DNA of 64,000 bases from Roseofilum acuticapitatum BLCC-M154 (lineage in GTDB: Bacteria > Cyanobacteriota > Cyanobacteriia > Cyanobacteriales > Desertifilaceae). Of this stretch, positions 42,053-51,203 are shown in pieces. Position numbers and translations under genes: made by a program. The DNA lies in NCBI RefSeq assembly GCF_030068475.1, contig NZ_JAQOSP010000101.1, forward strand, positions 92,828 to 156,827. The letters run 5' to 3'. How positions within the stretch are numbered: the first letter of the stretch is position 1; every line of letters starts with the position of its first letter. The notes under the pieces are model-generated. The model saw nothing but the letters and a program-made list of their open reading frames with translations, had not been told where the DNA came from and ran no database searches.

Positions 42053-43207
42053 TTAAGACCGTAAAGCTCTGACCGGATCGAGTTGACTGGCTTGCCACGC
42101 GGGGAAAAAACCGGCTCCCATACCCACGACTAGGGCTGCTCCGAGGGAAAATCCAGCGACTTGGGGATCGAAACGGTAGGGTAAGTCAAATTGATCGACG
42201 ACAATGAGGGTTAAACCGTGAACGGTGGCGATCGCCATTACCCCACCCACTAAACTGAGTAAGGTAGCTTCTAGGATGAATTGAAATAAAATATCGCGCT
42301 CTGTTGCACCAATAGCTAAACGCAGGCCAATCTCTGCTCTTCTTTCCATCACGGAGGCAATGCTAATATTGGCAATACCAACACCACCGACGAACAGAGC
42401 AATTAATCCCACTAATGCTAGTCCTTGGGATGCTAAGTTTAGGGTTGCTCGCTGTTGTAGGATATCGTCTATATTCGTTCCTGCCCAAAAGTGTTGCTGA
42501 GGGAATCTTTGTTGGACTAAACTTTTAACCTGTTTTTCTAGAGGATCGAGCTGCTCTAAGCTTTGGGGACGAATCAACAGTTGACGGAAGTTCGGAGAGC
42601 CGCTCAAGGCATAATGAATACTTGAAGGAATCAATACCAGTCCCCGTTGCTCCCCCTCGGCTGGAAGGCTTGCTACTACACCGATAATGGTATACGGTCT
42701 GCCCTCAGCATATATACGTTGATTAATGGGATCGCGGTCTTCAAAGAGTTGATCGACTAAGTATTGATCGATAATTGTCACTGCACGAAACGCTCTAAAA
42801 TCTTTAGGTGTAAAGGATCTGCCCTTGATGAGTTGGCGGCCCGCAGTTGAAATAAAGGCTTCAGATACAGCACTGGTAGTCGCTTGGGCTTCTTGGTCTT
42901 CAAAAAAGACTGAACCATTCCAACTAATAAATTCACTTGTAGCGATCGCCTCAATTTCTGTCAAGCGTTGCTCGAAAAAAGTCCTATCTTCTGGAGTCAT
43001 TCCCCATTTCCAGACCTGTACCCGTGGAGCTTCCCGTTTCGCTAACTCCATCTCCATGACGGCTGTAGAAATGGTACGAACTTTGAGAGTTGCATCAACG
43101 GCAAACACTCCCATAAATATTCCAACCAAGGTCAAACCCGATCGCAAGGGGTTTCGCCATAGGGAAGTCCAAGTCAGGAGTATGAGATGAGGTAAAGATA
43201 AACTCAT
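42053..43207 (-). CDS. MacB-like ABC transporter permease (FtsX family)
   Basis: 384 residues. An N-terminal TM (LTWTSLWRNPLRSGLTLVGIF) is followed by a periplasmic MacB-PCD domain (about 45-235) and three C-terminal TMs (LVGLIALFVGGVGIANISIA, ILEATLLSLVGGVMAIATVH, LGAALVVGMGAGFFPAWQAS). The end AWQASQLDPVRALRS is the FtsX-permease signature. MacB-type permeases mechanotransmit to export peptides, antibiotics or lipoproteins; here the ATPase and fusion protein are not adjacent, so the partner is unknown. Confidence 0.9.
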   Translation of the reverse strand: MSLSLPHLILLTWTSLWRNPLRSGLTLVGIFMGVFAVDATLKVRTISTAVMEMELAKREAPRVQVWKWGMTPEDRTFFEQRLTEIEAIATSEFISWNGSVFFEDQEAQATTSAVSEAFISTAGRQLIKGRSFTPKDFRAFRAVTIIDQYLVDQLFEDRDPINQRIYAEGRPYTIIGVVASLPAEGEQRGLVLIPSSIHYALSGSPNFRQLLIRPQSLEQLDPLEKQVKSLVQQRFPQQHFWAGTNIDDILQQRATLNLASQGLALVGLIALFVGGVGIANISIASVMERRAEIGLRLAIGATERDILFQFILEATLLSLVGGVMAIATVHGLTLIVVDQFDLPYRFDPQVAGFSLGAALVVGMGAGFFPAWQASQLDPVRALRS

Positions 43208-43308
43208 AGCTCTTCTTAGGTAAAGGATTACCTAATTATGGCTGATTAACCCTAACTTTGTGCCTCTTCAGGAGGAGAAACCGGGGTGAGACCGTTTGAT
43301 GCCAGGCG

Positions 43309-43494
43309 CTATTTTCGAGCCATTAATTGAATCTGCTGCAACAAACACTCTACTTCAGCTTCTAAGTGCAAATATTTGACTTGTTGATCTGCTTGATACA
43401 AGTTCTGCATCTTTTTCCAGGATTCCTTGGCTTGAATGGAGGTTGATACAGATTTATTTTGGGTAGCTAAGGCAACAGTAGAAGAAGTTGTCAT
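43309..43494 (-). CDS. Small conserved-looking hypothetical protein
   Basis: 61 residues, with a helical second half, QQVKYLHLEAEVECLLQQIQ, that could form a coiled coil, and a Ser/Thr/Ala-rich start. No domain recognised. A clean ATG, typical codon use and a gap of about 100 bases from the permease support its being real. Confidence 0.6.
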   Translation of the reverse strand: MTTSSTVALATQNKSVSTSIQAKESWKKMQNLYQADQQVKYLHLEAEVECLLQQIQLMARK

Positions 43495-43577
43495 ATTTTT
43501 TAGGAGTATATGCTTATTTAAACCACGGGAGAATTATAGCCTAACTCTCGCGAATCATCAAGTTTTGTAACGAGCAA

Positions 43578-43760
43578 CTAGAAACGGGTGATGCTCAATT
43601 GAAGGATACCAGCAGCGATCGCCGTCCAGAGCAGCAAAATGATGATTCCTCCAGGAATAAAGGTCAATAGCCCAATTCCTCGGAGTACCCAGAGAAGAAC
43701 AGCTCCTAGAAGGCTAAATACAAACAACCAGTAGACTGGACTACTCGATCTCATATTCAT
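43578..43760 (-). CDS. Small membrane protein
   Basis: 60 residues with two hydrophobic helices (WLFVFSLLGAVLLWVLRG, about 11-29, and GGIIILLLWTAIAAGILQL, about 37-56) separated by a short loop. No family named. It directly follows the SGNH-type gene (two bases) on the same strand and may be co-transcribed with it. Confidence 0.65.
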   Translation of the reverse strand: MNMRSSSPVYWLFVFSLLGAVLLWVLRGIGLLTFIPGGIIILLLWTAIAAGILQLSITRF

Positions 43761-43762
43761 CG

Positions 43763-44980
43763 TTATTTGGCAAACTCCATCCTAGATTGAGGTTTTGGCC
43801 AAGGAATGTTAGCATGTTTGGCCAAGTAGTGAGCAACGGCGATCGCCCCTCGTTGATTAATATGGCTGGGATCGGCGAAATAGCCCGGATTTTTGAGGTT
43901 ATCTAATTCCCGACTAACCAGATTGACCACCTGTAAGCCCTGATGATCCGACCATTGGTTAAGTTCCTGGTGAAAAGCTTGTTCATACCCTAAACGAACT
44001 GGATCGAGATAATCAGCAGTCAGGGGAAGATTAACAAAGACGAGGGGAACTCGTTGTCTTTGAGTATAGCTGAGGAGATTAGAGAGGGCGATCGCCTGTT
44101 CTCCCTGAAGATAGAATTGACTATAATCCCCATCAAACTGTCCAGCGATGCGAGGATATTGGCTATAGTAAGTTTGAGGATTAAACACCTGCTGAACCGG
44201 TAAAAAGCCCAAAGGAGTTAAATCACTCAAGGTGCGGTTAGCCTGGATAGTCGCTAAAGCCTTATCCCAGATTGAAGCTTGATGGCGTTCCGAAACGGGA
44301 GGCAAGAGACAAGGGGAACTGAGGGCACTAGAAATTAAAGAAACCGATGGTTCTGAACTCGCAAAGGGTACAGGAAAGTCATAACACTGCTCAGAATTCG
44401 CTAAAGGTAGGGGAACCATCGGACGCACTCCGGCTAAAAGCAATTGATAGCCTTCAGATGCAAGAATCGATTCATAAGTGCGATCTGGGCGACCACTATT
44501 AAATGCTCGTACCCCATCAGCCCACAGAAGGAGACGGGGAAGTTGATCGGGGGTGAGAATTTCTCGAATCAACAGATCTACCACTTGGGCGGTTGCACCG
44601 TTGATGCCAAAATTATAAATGCTCAATTCTTGCCCCTGTTCCTCTCCTAGGGCTTTTCTCAAGGCAAAGGGATCGACCCCTTGCAGGGCGCGGGAACTGC
44701 CCACAATCAGAATATCCGGGGGGCCATAGAGGGCCACCTGATGCAAATACCAGCCCAAATGCTCATTGAGGCGTTGAGAGCCAAAATTAGCGGCAGTAAA
44801 GCGGGTTAAACCCGGTTGGGGAAAGCCTCCTTCCATGGCTAACCAACCAGAAAACCTGGGTTCTGGAGTTTCTAGGCTAGAAACCTCAGTGGGAGGCAGG
44901 GCATAGCCTTGCCAGGGGCGATCGCTACTTCCCGAAGTTAGAAGTACACTGGGCAATAGGAATAACAGGAGCTTCATCAC
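43763..44980 (-). CDS. SGNH-hydrolase-like exported protein
   Basis: 405 residues with an N-terminal signal/anchor (LLLFLLPSVLLTSG). Block I ILIVGSSRALQGVDP carries the candidate nucleophile Ser, block II YNFGINGATAQ has Gly/Asn as in SGNH, and the end FADPSHINQRGAIAVAHYL supplies the Asp-x-x-His dyad. Such proteins in cyanobacteria are annotated near envelope acyl or acetyl transfer, for example polysaccharide modification, but the substrate is not known. It is divergent from crtR. Confidence 0.82.
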   Translation of the reverse strand: MMKLLLFLLPSVLLTSGSSDRPWQGYALPPTEVSSLETPEPRFSGWLAMEGGFPQPGLTRFTAANFGSQRLNEHLGWYLHQVALYGPPDILIVGSSRALQGVDPFALRKALGEEQGQELSIYNFGINGATAQVVDLLIREILTPDQLPRLLLWADGVRAFNSGRPDRTYESILASEGYQLLLAGVRPMVPLPLANSEQCYDFPVPFASSEPSVSLISSALSSPCLLPPVSERHQASIWDKALATIQANRTLSDLTPLGFLPVQQVFNPQTYYSQYPRIAGQFDGDYSQFYLQGEQAIALSNLLSYTQRQRVPLVFVNLPLTADYLDPVRLGYEQAFHQELNQWSDHQGLQVVNLVSRELDNLKNPGYFADPSHINQRGAIAVAHYLAKHANIPWPKPQSRMEFAK

Positions 44981-45128
44981 TATAGATCCATTTTGATGCT
45001 CTGTTCCTAAGATAAAGGCGATCGAGGGATAACAGTATAGATTTATTAAATGAGTTGATGTTACAAAACTTTATTATTTACCCCTCATCCTCTATACTAC
45101 CCAAAGGCTTATTTGTACGAGTTACATG

Positions 45129-45134
45129 AAGGAG
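45129..45134 (+). promoter_or_regulatory. Ribosome binding site of crtR
   Basis: AAGGAG lies 11 bases before the ATG at 45146 and favours it over the upstream in-frame TTG at 45113. A TATACT at 45093-45098 is a plausible -10, but no convincing -35 is visible. Confidence 0.45.
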
Positions 45135-45145
45135 TACAGAATCGC

Positions 45146-46045
45146 ATGATGGTGTCGGAGGCACAAAGACCCCTGACCGTTCCCAAAGAGTTGCTTCATC
45201 CACCTGAGACCTTTTTGAATCTCAATGTGATCATGTTTATGGCAGCTCTGATCTTAATTGGGCTGTCAGTCTGGGGATATTGGTGGGGGGGGTTACCCCA
45301 TTGGCTCTCATTTGTCGAGAGTATTTTGGCATTGCATTTAGCAGGAACGATCATTCATGATGCCTCCCATAATGCTGCCCATCGCGATCGCCTACTCAAT
45401 GCCATTCTCGGCCATGGTAGCGCCCTCATGCTCGGTTTTGCCTTCCCCGTCTTCACCCGCGTCCATATTGAGCATCACCTCAACGTCAACGATCCTGAAA
45501 ACGACCCCGATCATTTTGTCTCCACAGGGGGCCCCCTCTGGCTGATTAACGCCCGCTTCTTCTACCACGAGATCTACTTTTTCAGGCGCAAGCTCTGGAA
45601 AAACAATGAACTGCTCGAATGGTTTCTCAGTCGGTTGTTTTTAGTGGCGATCGTTACCGCAGCTTATCATTGGGGTTTCTTGAGCTATATCCTTAACTTC
45701 TGGTTCGTTCCCAGTGGCATTGTTGGTTTAGCCCTCGGCCTATTCTTCGACTATCTTCCCCATCGTCCCTTCCATGAAACCGCCCGATGGAAAAATGCCA
45801 GAGTTTATCCAAGTCCAATTCTCAATCTATTAATTTTTGGGCAAAACTATCATCTTGTTCATCATCTTTGGCCCTCCATTCCCTGGTACTACTACCAAAA
45901 AACCTATGGAGTAATGAAACCTTTATTAGACCGCAAAGGCTGCACCCAAACCCTAGGACTTCTAGAAAAACAGAGTTTCTGGAGTTTCCTTTACGATGTC
46001 TTCATCGGCATTCGTTTCGGGGGTCATGGGAAATCTAAGGATTAG
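45146..46045 (+). CDS. crtR: Beta-carotene hydroxylase CrtR
   Basis: About 299 residues. Di-iron membrane hydroxylase of the fatty-acid desaturase superfamily that converts beta-carotene to zeaxanthin (and related xanthophylls) in cyanobacteria. The His boxes are HDASHNAAH, HIEHHLNVNDPENDPDH and LVHHLWPSIPWY. TM segments include FLNLNVIMFMAALILIGLSV, LSFVESILALHLAGTI and FWFVPSGIVGLALGLFFDY. The start PLTVPKELLHPPETFLNLNV matches the CrtR N-terminus. It stands alone, divergent from the SGNH-type gene. Confidence 0.93.
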   Translation: MMVSEAQRPLTVPKELLHPPETFLNLNVIMFMAALILIGLSVWGYWWGGLPHWLSFVESILALHLAGTIIHDASHNAAHRDRLLNAILGHGSALMLGFAFPVFTRVHIEHHLNVNDPENDPDHFVSTGGPLWLINARFFYHEIYFFRRKLWKNNELLEWFLSRLFLVAIVTAAYHWGFLSYILNFWFVPSGIVGLALGLFFDYLPHRPFHETARWKNARVYPSPILNLLIFGQNYHLVHHLWPSIPWYYYQKTYGVMKPLLDRKGCTQTLGLLEKQSFWSFLYDVFIGIRFGGHGKSKD

Positions 46046-46104
46046 TCAAGATACGCAGTGAGTTGGTCTAAAATCCAATTATCCTCTGATTATTCCTATC
46101 GTCC

Positions 46105-46284
46105 ATGACTAGCCAAGAACTAGAAGAGCAACTGCTGACTCTATCGCTTGCTGAAAAAGCTGCGATCGTTCAGCATTTGACCCAAAGCATGAGTCTCAGG
46201 GGCAAAGGGATCACAAAAAAAACAGGTGTTTGTGGTGGAGAAGCTTGTATCGCTGGCACTCGAATCGCAGTCATTTCCGATTAA
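46105..46284 (+). pseudogene. Truncated DUF433 domain gene
   Basis: 59 codons from ATG to stop: MTSQELEEQLLTLSLAEKAA, then TGVCGGEACIAGTRIAVISD. The CGGxACIxGTRI core is that of DUF433 proteins (VapB/antitoxin-like, often paired with a PIN toxin), but the frame ends right after GTRI, so the C-terminal half is lost. It lies upstream of the nSTAND gene, with the stop 24 bases before its first possible start, and no toxin gene is adjacent. Confidence 0.7.
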
Positions 46285-46329
46285 GAGTCATCAGTTATAA
46301 TTGCTCCAGTGACAGGGAGAAGCAGTGAT

Positions 46330-48672
46330 ATGGCTGATGAAATGGCTCAATATCATTCCCAGGTAGATGGGGAAATTAAGGGGTTGTCTATTGGTACGGG
46401 CAACGTTATCTACAATTATTTCTACAGCCATCCCAAAGCAAGCACAAATGAGGACGTTACCGAAACCGATAGCCTTCGTTGTCCCTATCGAGGATTATTT
46501 CACTTTAGCCCCAAGGATGCTGAATACTTTTTTGGTCGGGATGACTTTATTAAGGAACTCTATCAAGCCACTCAAACTCGCAATTTTATTCCCGTTTTGG
46601 GTGCGTCAGGGAGCGGCAAATCTTCCGTGGTGTTTGCGGGGTTAGTGCCGAAACTACAGGCGGAAGGCTCTTGGCAGTTTACTTATTTTCGCCCTGGTGT
46701 GATTCGCAAACAAGATAAACAGGAGATTGCCGACCCCTTTTATGCTCTGGCTACAGCCCTGGTTCCTCTGTATACGCCTGATTTGAATAAAACAGAACAA
46801 CTGGCTCAGGGCAATACTTTGGCGGATCTCCTCCGCCGTGGGGAGGTGTTGCTCTCGGATGTTATTGCGACGATTCAAGACAATTATCCTGGCGATCGCC
46901 TCCTCTTAATTGCCGACCAATTTGAAGAACTGTATACCGTCTGTACCGACAGAAAAATTCGCGATCGATTTCTCGATATTTTAATTGACAATATCTATAC
47001 TCCCAGTTCCGATTCTCCCTTGGTGTTGGTACTCACCATGCGGGCGGATTTCTTGGGTAATGCCTTGTCCTATGCCTCCTTTGCTCAAGTGCTGGATGAC
47101 GATCTGAAATTGGGAGCAATGAATGATACTCAACTGCGCGAGGTCATTGAAAATCCGGCGCAAAAGCTAGGGATAACTTTTGAACCGGGTTTGGTAAAAA
47201 CTATTCTTGAGGATCTAGAAAATGAACCGGGAAATTTGCCCTTGCTGGAGTTTACCCTTACTGAACTTTGGAAGCAACGTACAGGCAAGCAAATTACTCT
47301 TAACGATTATCGTGCCATTGGTACAGTTAAGGGCGCACTAGCTCGTTATGCGGATGGTATTTTGGATGACCCGAATTGGAATCCGGAACAAATAAAAACA
47401 GCTCAACGGATTTTTCTGAAGTTAGTCAATCCTGGAGAAGACGAGCGAGATACTCGCAAACCGGTAATGAAAGCGGATCTCAACCCATCTGAGTGGAATT
47501 TTGTCAATAGATTAGCTGATAAGCGCTTAGTAGTTACCGGACAAAATAGTAACCAGGAATACATTGTGGAAATTGTCCATGAAGTTCTGATTGATCGATG
47601 GCCTAGACTGCGAAACTGGGTTGACGAAAATAGAGAAATTATGCTTAGAGGCAAAACACTTGAAATGCAGGCAAAAGAGTGGGAAAAAGCAGCAAAAAAC
47701 AAAGATTATCTATTACAGGGAGAACAATTAAAAAATGCTCAATATTTTCAGGATAAATATAATGATATTTTTGTGTTTTCAAAGTTGGCAGAAGATTTTT
47801 TAAACGAAAGTCGAGAAGAAATAAAAATCGCCCGTGAAATAGAATCGTATGCTAATGAATGGGATCGCAATGGCAGAACAAAAGACTGGCTATTGTCATC
47901 TAATGAACTAGCATATTTAAAATCAAAATTGTCACAATTTCAACTGGCCAATCGGGAGGTAGAGGTATCTAATTTAGCAAAAAACTTTATCAAAAAAAGT
48001 GAAAAATACGATATTTCTTTTCAGAAAAAAAATACAATAATTCTTAGACTCTTCACATTCTTCACATTGATGATCGCTACTCATACTTTTATCATTGAGA
48101 GTGCTAATTCAAAAATTTCCGAAGTTAACTGTAAGCGAGATTTGACTCACCTTTCTATAAGATATTTATTATGGTTTAGTCGCTTTGGAAATCAACGGGA
48201 TTGGGCAAACAAAAATTTTTGTAAAGAAGACTTTTCAGGAATTGATTTTTCTAATCATAGACTCAAATTAGATTCTGCTGATTTTTCAGATGCAATTCTT
48301 CACAATGTAAGATTCAGACAAGGCAGTCTTTTTAAAGAAGTTGACTTTGAAAATACCGATTTTAATCTTGCCATTCTTGAAGATGCTGTCTTTATAGATT
48401 CAAATCTTAATGGAGCAAACATGACCAATGCAATTTTAGCAAATGCAAAATTTATTGATACTACACTTCAAGCAACTTCTTTTTCTGGTACTACTTTAGA
48501 CCGTGCTATTTTCATTAGATCTGACTTGTTAAATTCAACCAATTTAACAGAAGATATAGTTGATAAAATTATCTCAGGTAATATTAAAATTTGTCACTCT
48601 GAATTGCCTTCAAATATTAACGTTCCTCCTAACCGAGATTGCGAAGATGAAACCGTTAATAGGTGGAGGTAA
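46330..48672 (+). CDS. nSTAND NTPase with transmembrane segment and pentapeptide repeats
   Basis: 780 residues from the ATG at 46330 (AGGGAG 11 bases upstream); an in-frame GTG at 46309 is an alternative. Residues ~10-40 hold an adaptor-like stretch (DGEIKGLSIGTGNVIYNYFY). The nSTAND1 NTPase follows: CPYRGLFHFSPKDAEYFFGR, Walker A GASGSGKSS (~91-99), Walker B LLLIADQFEELY, and arginine-type MRADFLGNAL. A coiled region leads to a TM at about 565-590 and pentapeptide-like repeats at about 635-745 (ADFSDAILHNVRF, LNGANMTNAILANAKF). STAND ATPases switch on signalling assemblies; this form with pentapeptides rather than WD40 or TPR sensors is less common. A defence or stress-signalling role is inference. 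Confidence 0.88.
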   Translation: MADEMAQYHSQVDGEIKGLSIGTGNVIYNYFYSHPKASTNEDVTETDSLRCPYRGLFHFSPKDAEYFFGRDDFIKELYQATQTRNFIPVLGASGSGKSSVVFAGLVPKLQAEGSWQFTYFRPGVIRKQDKQEIADPFYALATALVPLYTPDLNKTEQLAQGNTLADLLRRGEVLLSDVIATIQDNYPGDRLLLIADQFEELYTVCTDRKIRDRFLDILIDNIYTPSSDSPLVLVLTMRADFLGNALSYASFAQVLDDDLKLGAMNDTQLREVIENPAQKLGITFEPGLVKTILEDLENEPGNLPLLEFTLTELWKQRTGKQITLNDYRAIGTVKGALARYADGILDDPNWNPEQIKTAQRIFLKLVNPGEDERDTRKPVMKADLNPSEWNFVNRLADKRLVVTGQNSNQEYIVEIVHEVLIDRWPRLRNWVDENREIMLRGKTLEMQAKEWEKAAKNKDYLLQGEQLKNAQYFQDKYNDIFVFSKLAEDFLNESREEIKIAREIESYANEWDRNGRTKDWLLSSNELAYLKSKLSQFQLANREVEVSNLAKNFIKKSEKYDISFQKKNTIILRLFTFFTLMIATHTFIIESANSKISEVNCKRDLTHLSIRYLLWFSRFGNQRDWANKNFCKEDFSGIDFSNHRLKLDSADFSDAILHNVRFRQGSLFKEVDFENTDFNLAILEDAVFIDSNLNGANMTNAILANAKFIDTTLQATSFSGTTLDRAIFIRSDLLNSTNLTEDIVDKIISGNIKICHSELPSNINVPPNRDCEDETVNRWR

Positions 48673-48709
48673 TCCCAAATCCGACTACTACAGGGTGTAT
48701 ACGCCAAAT

Positions 48710-48736
48710 GCTACTGCTTGCGACGCAAGCAGTAGC
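48710..48736. terminator. Perfect hairpin between convergent genes
   Basis: GCTACTGCTTGCG, a single A, then its exact reverse complement, giving a 13-bp stem. It lies between the nSTAND gene and the S8 protease gene, which converge, and could end transcription from either side; there is no T-run. Confidence 0.5.
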
Positions 48737-48783
48737 CAATTCGGTTTATATCCTACATAGGGCTTGCTGTACAAGTCTGAAAC

Positions 48784-51135
48784 TTAGACTGGATGGCAGT
48801 CACAGTAAAATTGACCTTTGCGATCCTGACATTCGTCCTTACACTCATAATAACTGGTATCGTCTTGTACGATATGGTATCCGTCGTTATTCTCCTTTAC
48901 ATACCTACACTTTTTAATACGATCTTGAAGTTTAGCCCGCACATCAAAAACTGAGTTTAGATTGCGGCCATGACTAGTCGGCAAAGCAAAGCGACTATTT
49001 TCTTCACTAAATTCGCCGAGCGCCTTAGCAGCTTCTTCGGAGATATCCGACTTTGGTGAATTCATACCAGCAATGAGAACGCGGGTGGCGAGTTTTTGAT
49101 ATTCTCGAACTTTCAGCAAGCTTTTGGCTGCATAAATATGTTTTTTGCCAATTTCAGGTTTAGCCTTGCGTGCTTCTAGGATATTTTCTAATCCGTTTTT
49201 AAAATCTGCATTATCGCTTAATCGCTTTTCTAAGTCTTCAGTCATCAAACCTTTAGCCTTAAGGGTTTGAGTAATCACTTGATGGATGTCGTCTACAACC
49301 GTTTTACTTTCTTCATCTGGATCGACTTCTTTTACACAAGCAACTAAGGCTAGAAGACCATCGGTTCGGGGCGATCGCGAACTAAAATGATGCTCTGATA
49401 GCGAAAGCTGGACTTCTTCAATTTCTCCAGCGTCAATCTTGCGCTTGATGATCGCATCAAACTCATTGCGAATTTCGTCTAATTTTTCTCTGAGCTTGGG
49501 ATAATCAGCAGACATTTTCAGTTTCCTCTTAGATAAAACAGTGGGCGATACAGTGGGTTCAGATGGGGATGAAAATAAGGTGACGCTTGAGGGTTGAAGT
49601 CCAACTTCCTGAGTTATGACGGGTGGGGTAGATGCAGGGGTAGAAATGGGCGGAGGGTTTTCTGTTACGTTGGGTTGAATGGCTTGAATGGCTTCCCAGG
49701 CGTTGGCTAAACCATGTCCGGTGTGAATGTCATGACCGATCGCCACCTGATGTCTTGGATAAGCCTTGGATTCCAATGTAACATCAGTGGCTGTATCCTC
49801 CAGAATGTTGGCAATTCTTTCTGGAGATAAACTGGGGTCAATTTGTTTCATTAAAGCACAGATGCCCGCCAGTTGGGGAGCGGCTGCGGATGTGCCGCTA
49901 AAAGCTGCCCAGCCATCGTTAGCAGTTGTGCCATCTCCCCGTTGGGCATATTGATCGTCCGTTTGACATCCCGGTGGAATGGGCAACATCAGATACTGAC
50001 CGTGGGGAAGATGTCCCACCAAACCACAAACATCGGGAACCGTGCGATCGCGATATACGGGACTAATAAACCCACTGCTATAACTACTCGCTTCGAGTTC
50101 GTGCCGATGAGACTCATCCAAAGGCATGTAAACACCTCCAGCAGCAATGACTTCTGGATGTTGGGCCGGAAATCCCCAATGACCGTTACCCGCAGCAAAA
50201 ATGACAATAATGCCTTGATTGATCGCTTCAGCCACCAAGCTGGCTAGGACTTTATTGTAAGGAGAGAGGATGGAGCGTCTCTGGTCACTGCCCCAACTAC
50301 AGGAAATGATATCCGGTTTTAGGGCGATCGCCTCCCGCAACGCGGCGATCGAATTCAGATTCCGCGACGGCCGCTTATACAGGGCCACATCTGCCTTAAC
50401 CATGGTAAAGTCTACCTCTGGCGCGATGGCAAACAAGTTCGCCGACTCTCCCGTTCCATGGCCATGATCGTCTTTTTTGGGTTCCGATGAACCGGGAGCT
50501 AACACCACCTTTCCTCGGTATCCATTTCTTCGGAAAAAGGGATGCTCGTACCAACCGGAGTCCACCATCACCACTTTCACCCCTCGACCCGTAATTCCGA
50601 GTTGATGCAGGCGATCGCCGTTCAACCCCTTGGCAATATCCTTGGGTGCATAAAGATGGCGCGATCGGTCAATAAAAGGAGGAAACGCTGCCGGAATATT
50701 GGGTCGAATGGCATAATAAATCGGCTCATTAATGGCAATACCTGCCACTTCATTTGCCCAAGTCGTTTTAGAGGTATCAATTTCGCCTTTGGGTTTATTA
50801 TCCAAAGAGTCCAGATAAGTCCCCATAGCGCAATCTGAAAACCCTTTGTTGACCAGGCGCTCCCGTGCGATCAGACGGGTATTAAATTCTCGCTCATATA
50901 ATTCTGGCGGCCCAGCAATACTAATCGAGGAGCGACCCACGGATAAGACTTCAAATTTTGCTTTTCGCAGACGATTTTCAGTTTCTTCAAGTAAACGAGG
51001 GTCAGCATCAAACTGAGCCACATTTTTACTGGTGACTAGGGTGGGAGAGGAAAGCAGAGATTCTCCCGTTGCTGCCACCACAACAGCTTCTGCATAAACT
51101 TTGGGTGGTAACTCTGTGGAACTTTGCCGATACAT
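48784..51135 (-). CDS. Subtilisin-like (S8) serine protease with extra N- and C-terminal regions
   Basis: 783 residues. Residues ~1-110 look like an inhibitor-type prodomain (ETENRLRKAKFEVLSVGRSS). The catalytic triad is visible: Asp in VVMVDSGW (~195), His in DDHGHGTGES (~225) and Ser in FSGTSAAAPQLAG (~415). A Pro/Thr/Ser linker (about 480-530) leads to a helical domain (~540-740, KLREKLDEIRNEFDAIIKRK) and a cysteine-rich tail with five Cys (YYECKDECQDRKGQFYCDCH). There is no signal peptide, so an intracellular protease is likely. It is convergent with the nSTAND gene and divergent from the HTH-GUN4 gene. Confidence 0.9.
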   Translation of the reverse strand: MYRQSSTELPPKVYAEAVVVAATGESLLSSPTLVTSKNVAQFDADPRLLEETENRLRKAKFEVLSVGRSSISIAGPPELYEREFNTRLIARERLVNKGFSDCAMGTYLDSLDNKPKGEIDTSKTTWANEVAGIAINEPIYYAIRPNIPAAFPPFIDRSRHLYAPKDIAKGLNGDRLHQLGITGRGVKVVMVDSGWYEHPFFRRNGYRGKVVLAPGSSEPKKDDHGHGTGESANLFAIAPEVDFTMVKADVALYKRPSRNLNSIAALREAIALKPDIISCSWGSDQRRSILSPYNKVLASLVAEAINQGIIVIFAAGNGHWGFPAQHPEVIAAGGVYMPLDESHRHELEASSYSSGFISPVYRDRTVPDVCGLVGHLPHGQYLMLPIPPGCQTDDQYAQRGDGTTANDGWAAFSGTSAAAPQLAGICALMKQIDPSLSPERIANILEDTATDVTLESKAYPRHQVAIGHDIHTGHGLANAWEAIQAIQPNVTENPPPISTPASTPPVITQEVGLQPSSVTLFSSPSEPTVSPTVLSKRKLKMSADYPKLREKLDEIRNEFDAIIKRKIDAGEIEEVQLSLSEHHFSSRSPRTDGLLALVACVKEVDPDEESKTVVDDIHQVITQTLKAKGLMTEDLEKRLSDNADFKNGLENILEARKAKPEIGKKHIYAAKSLLKVREYQKLATRVLIAGMNSPKSDISEEAAKALGEFSEENSRFALPTSHGRNLNSVFDVRAKLQDRIKKCRYVKENNDGYHIVQDDTSYYECKDECQDRKGQFYCDCHPV

Positions 51136-51203
51136 TGAGTTTTGTTCCTTATTCTTAGATCATTTTAATATCAATTCTGGATCAATGGGGAAGGCGATCG
51201 CTT

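Noticed and set aside
49873..50247. 124-residue frame antisense to the S8 protease
   Set aside because: It is a shadow of the protease catalytic domain.
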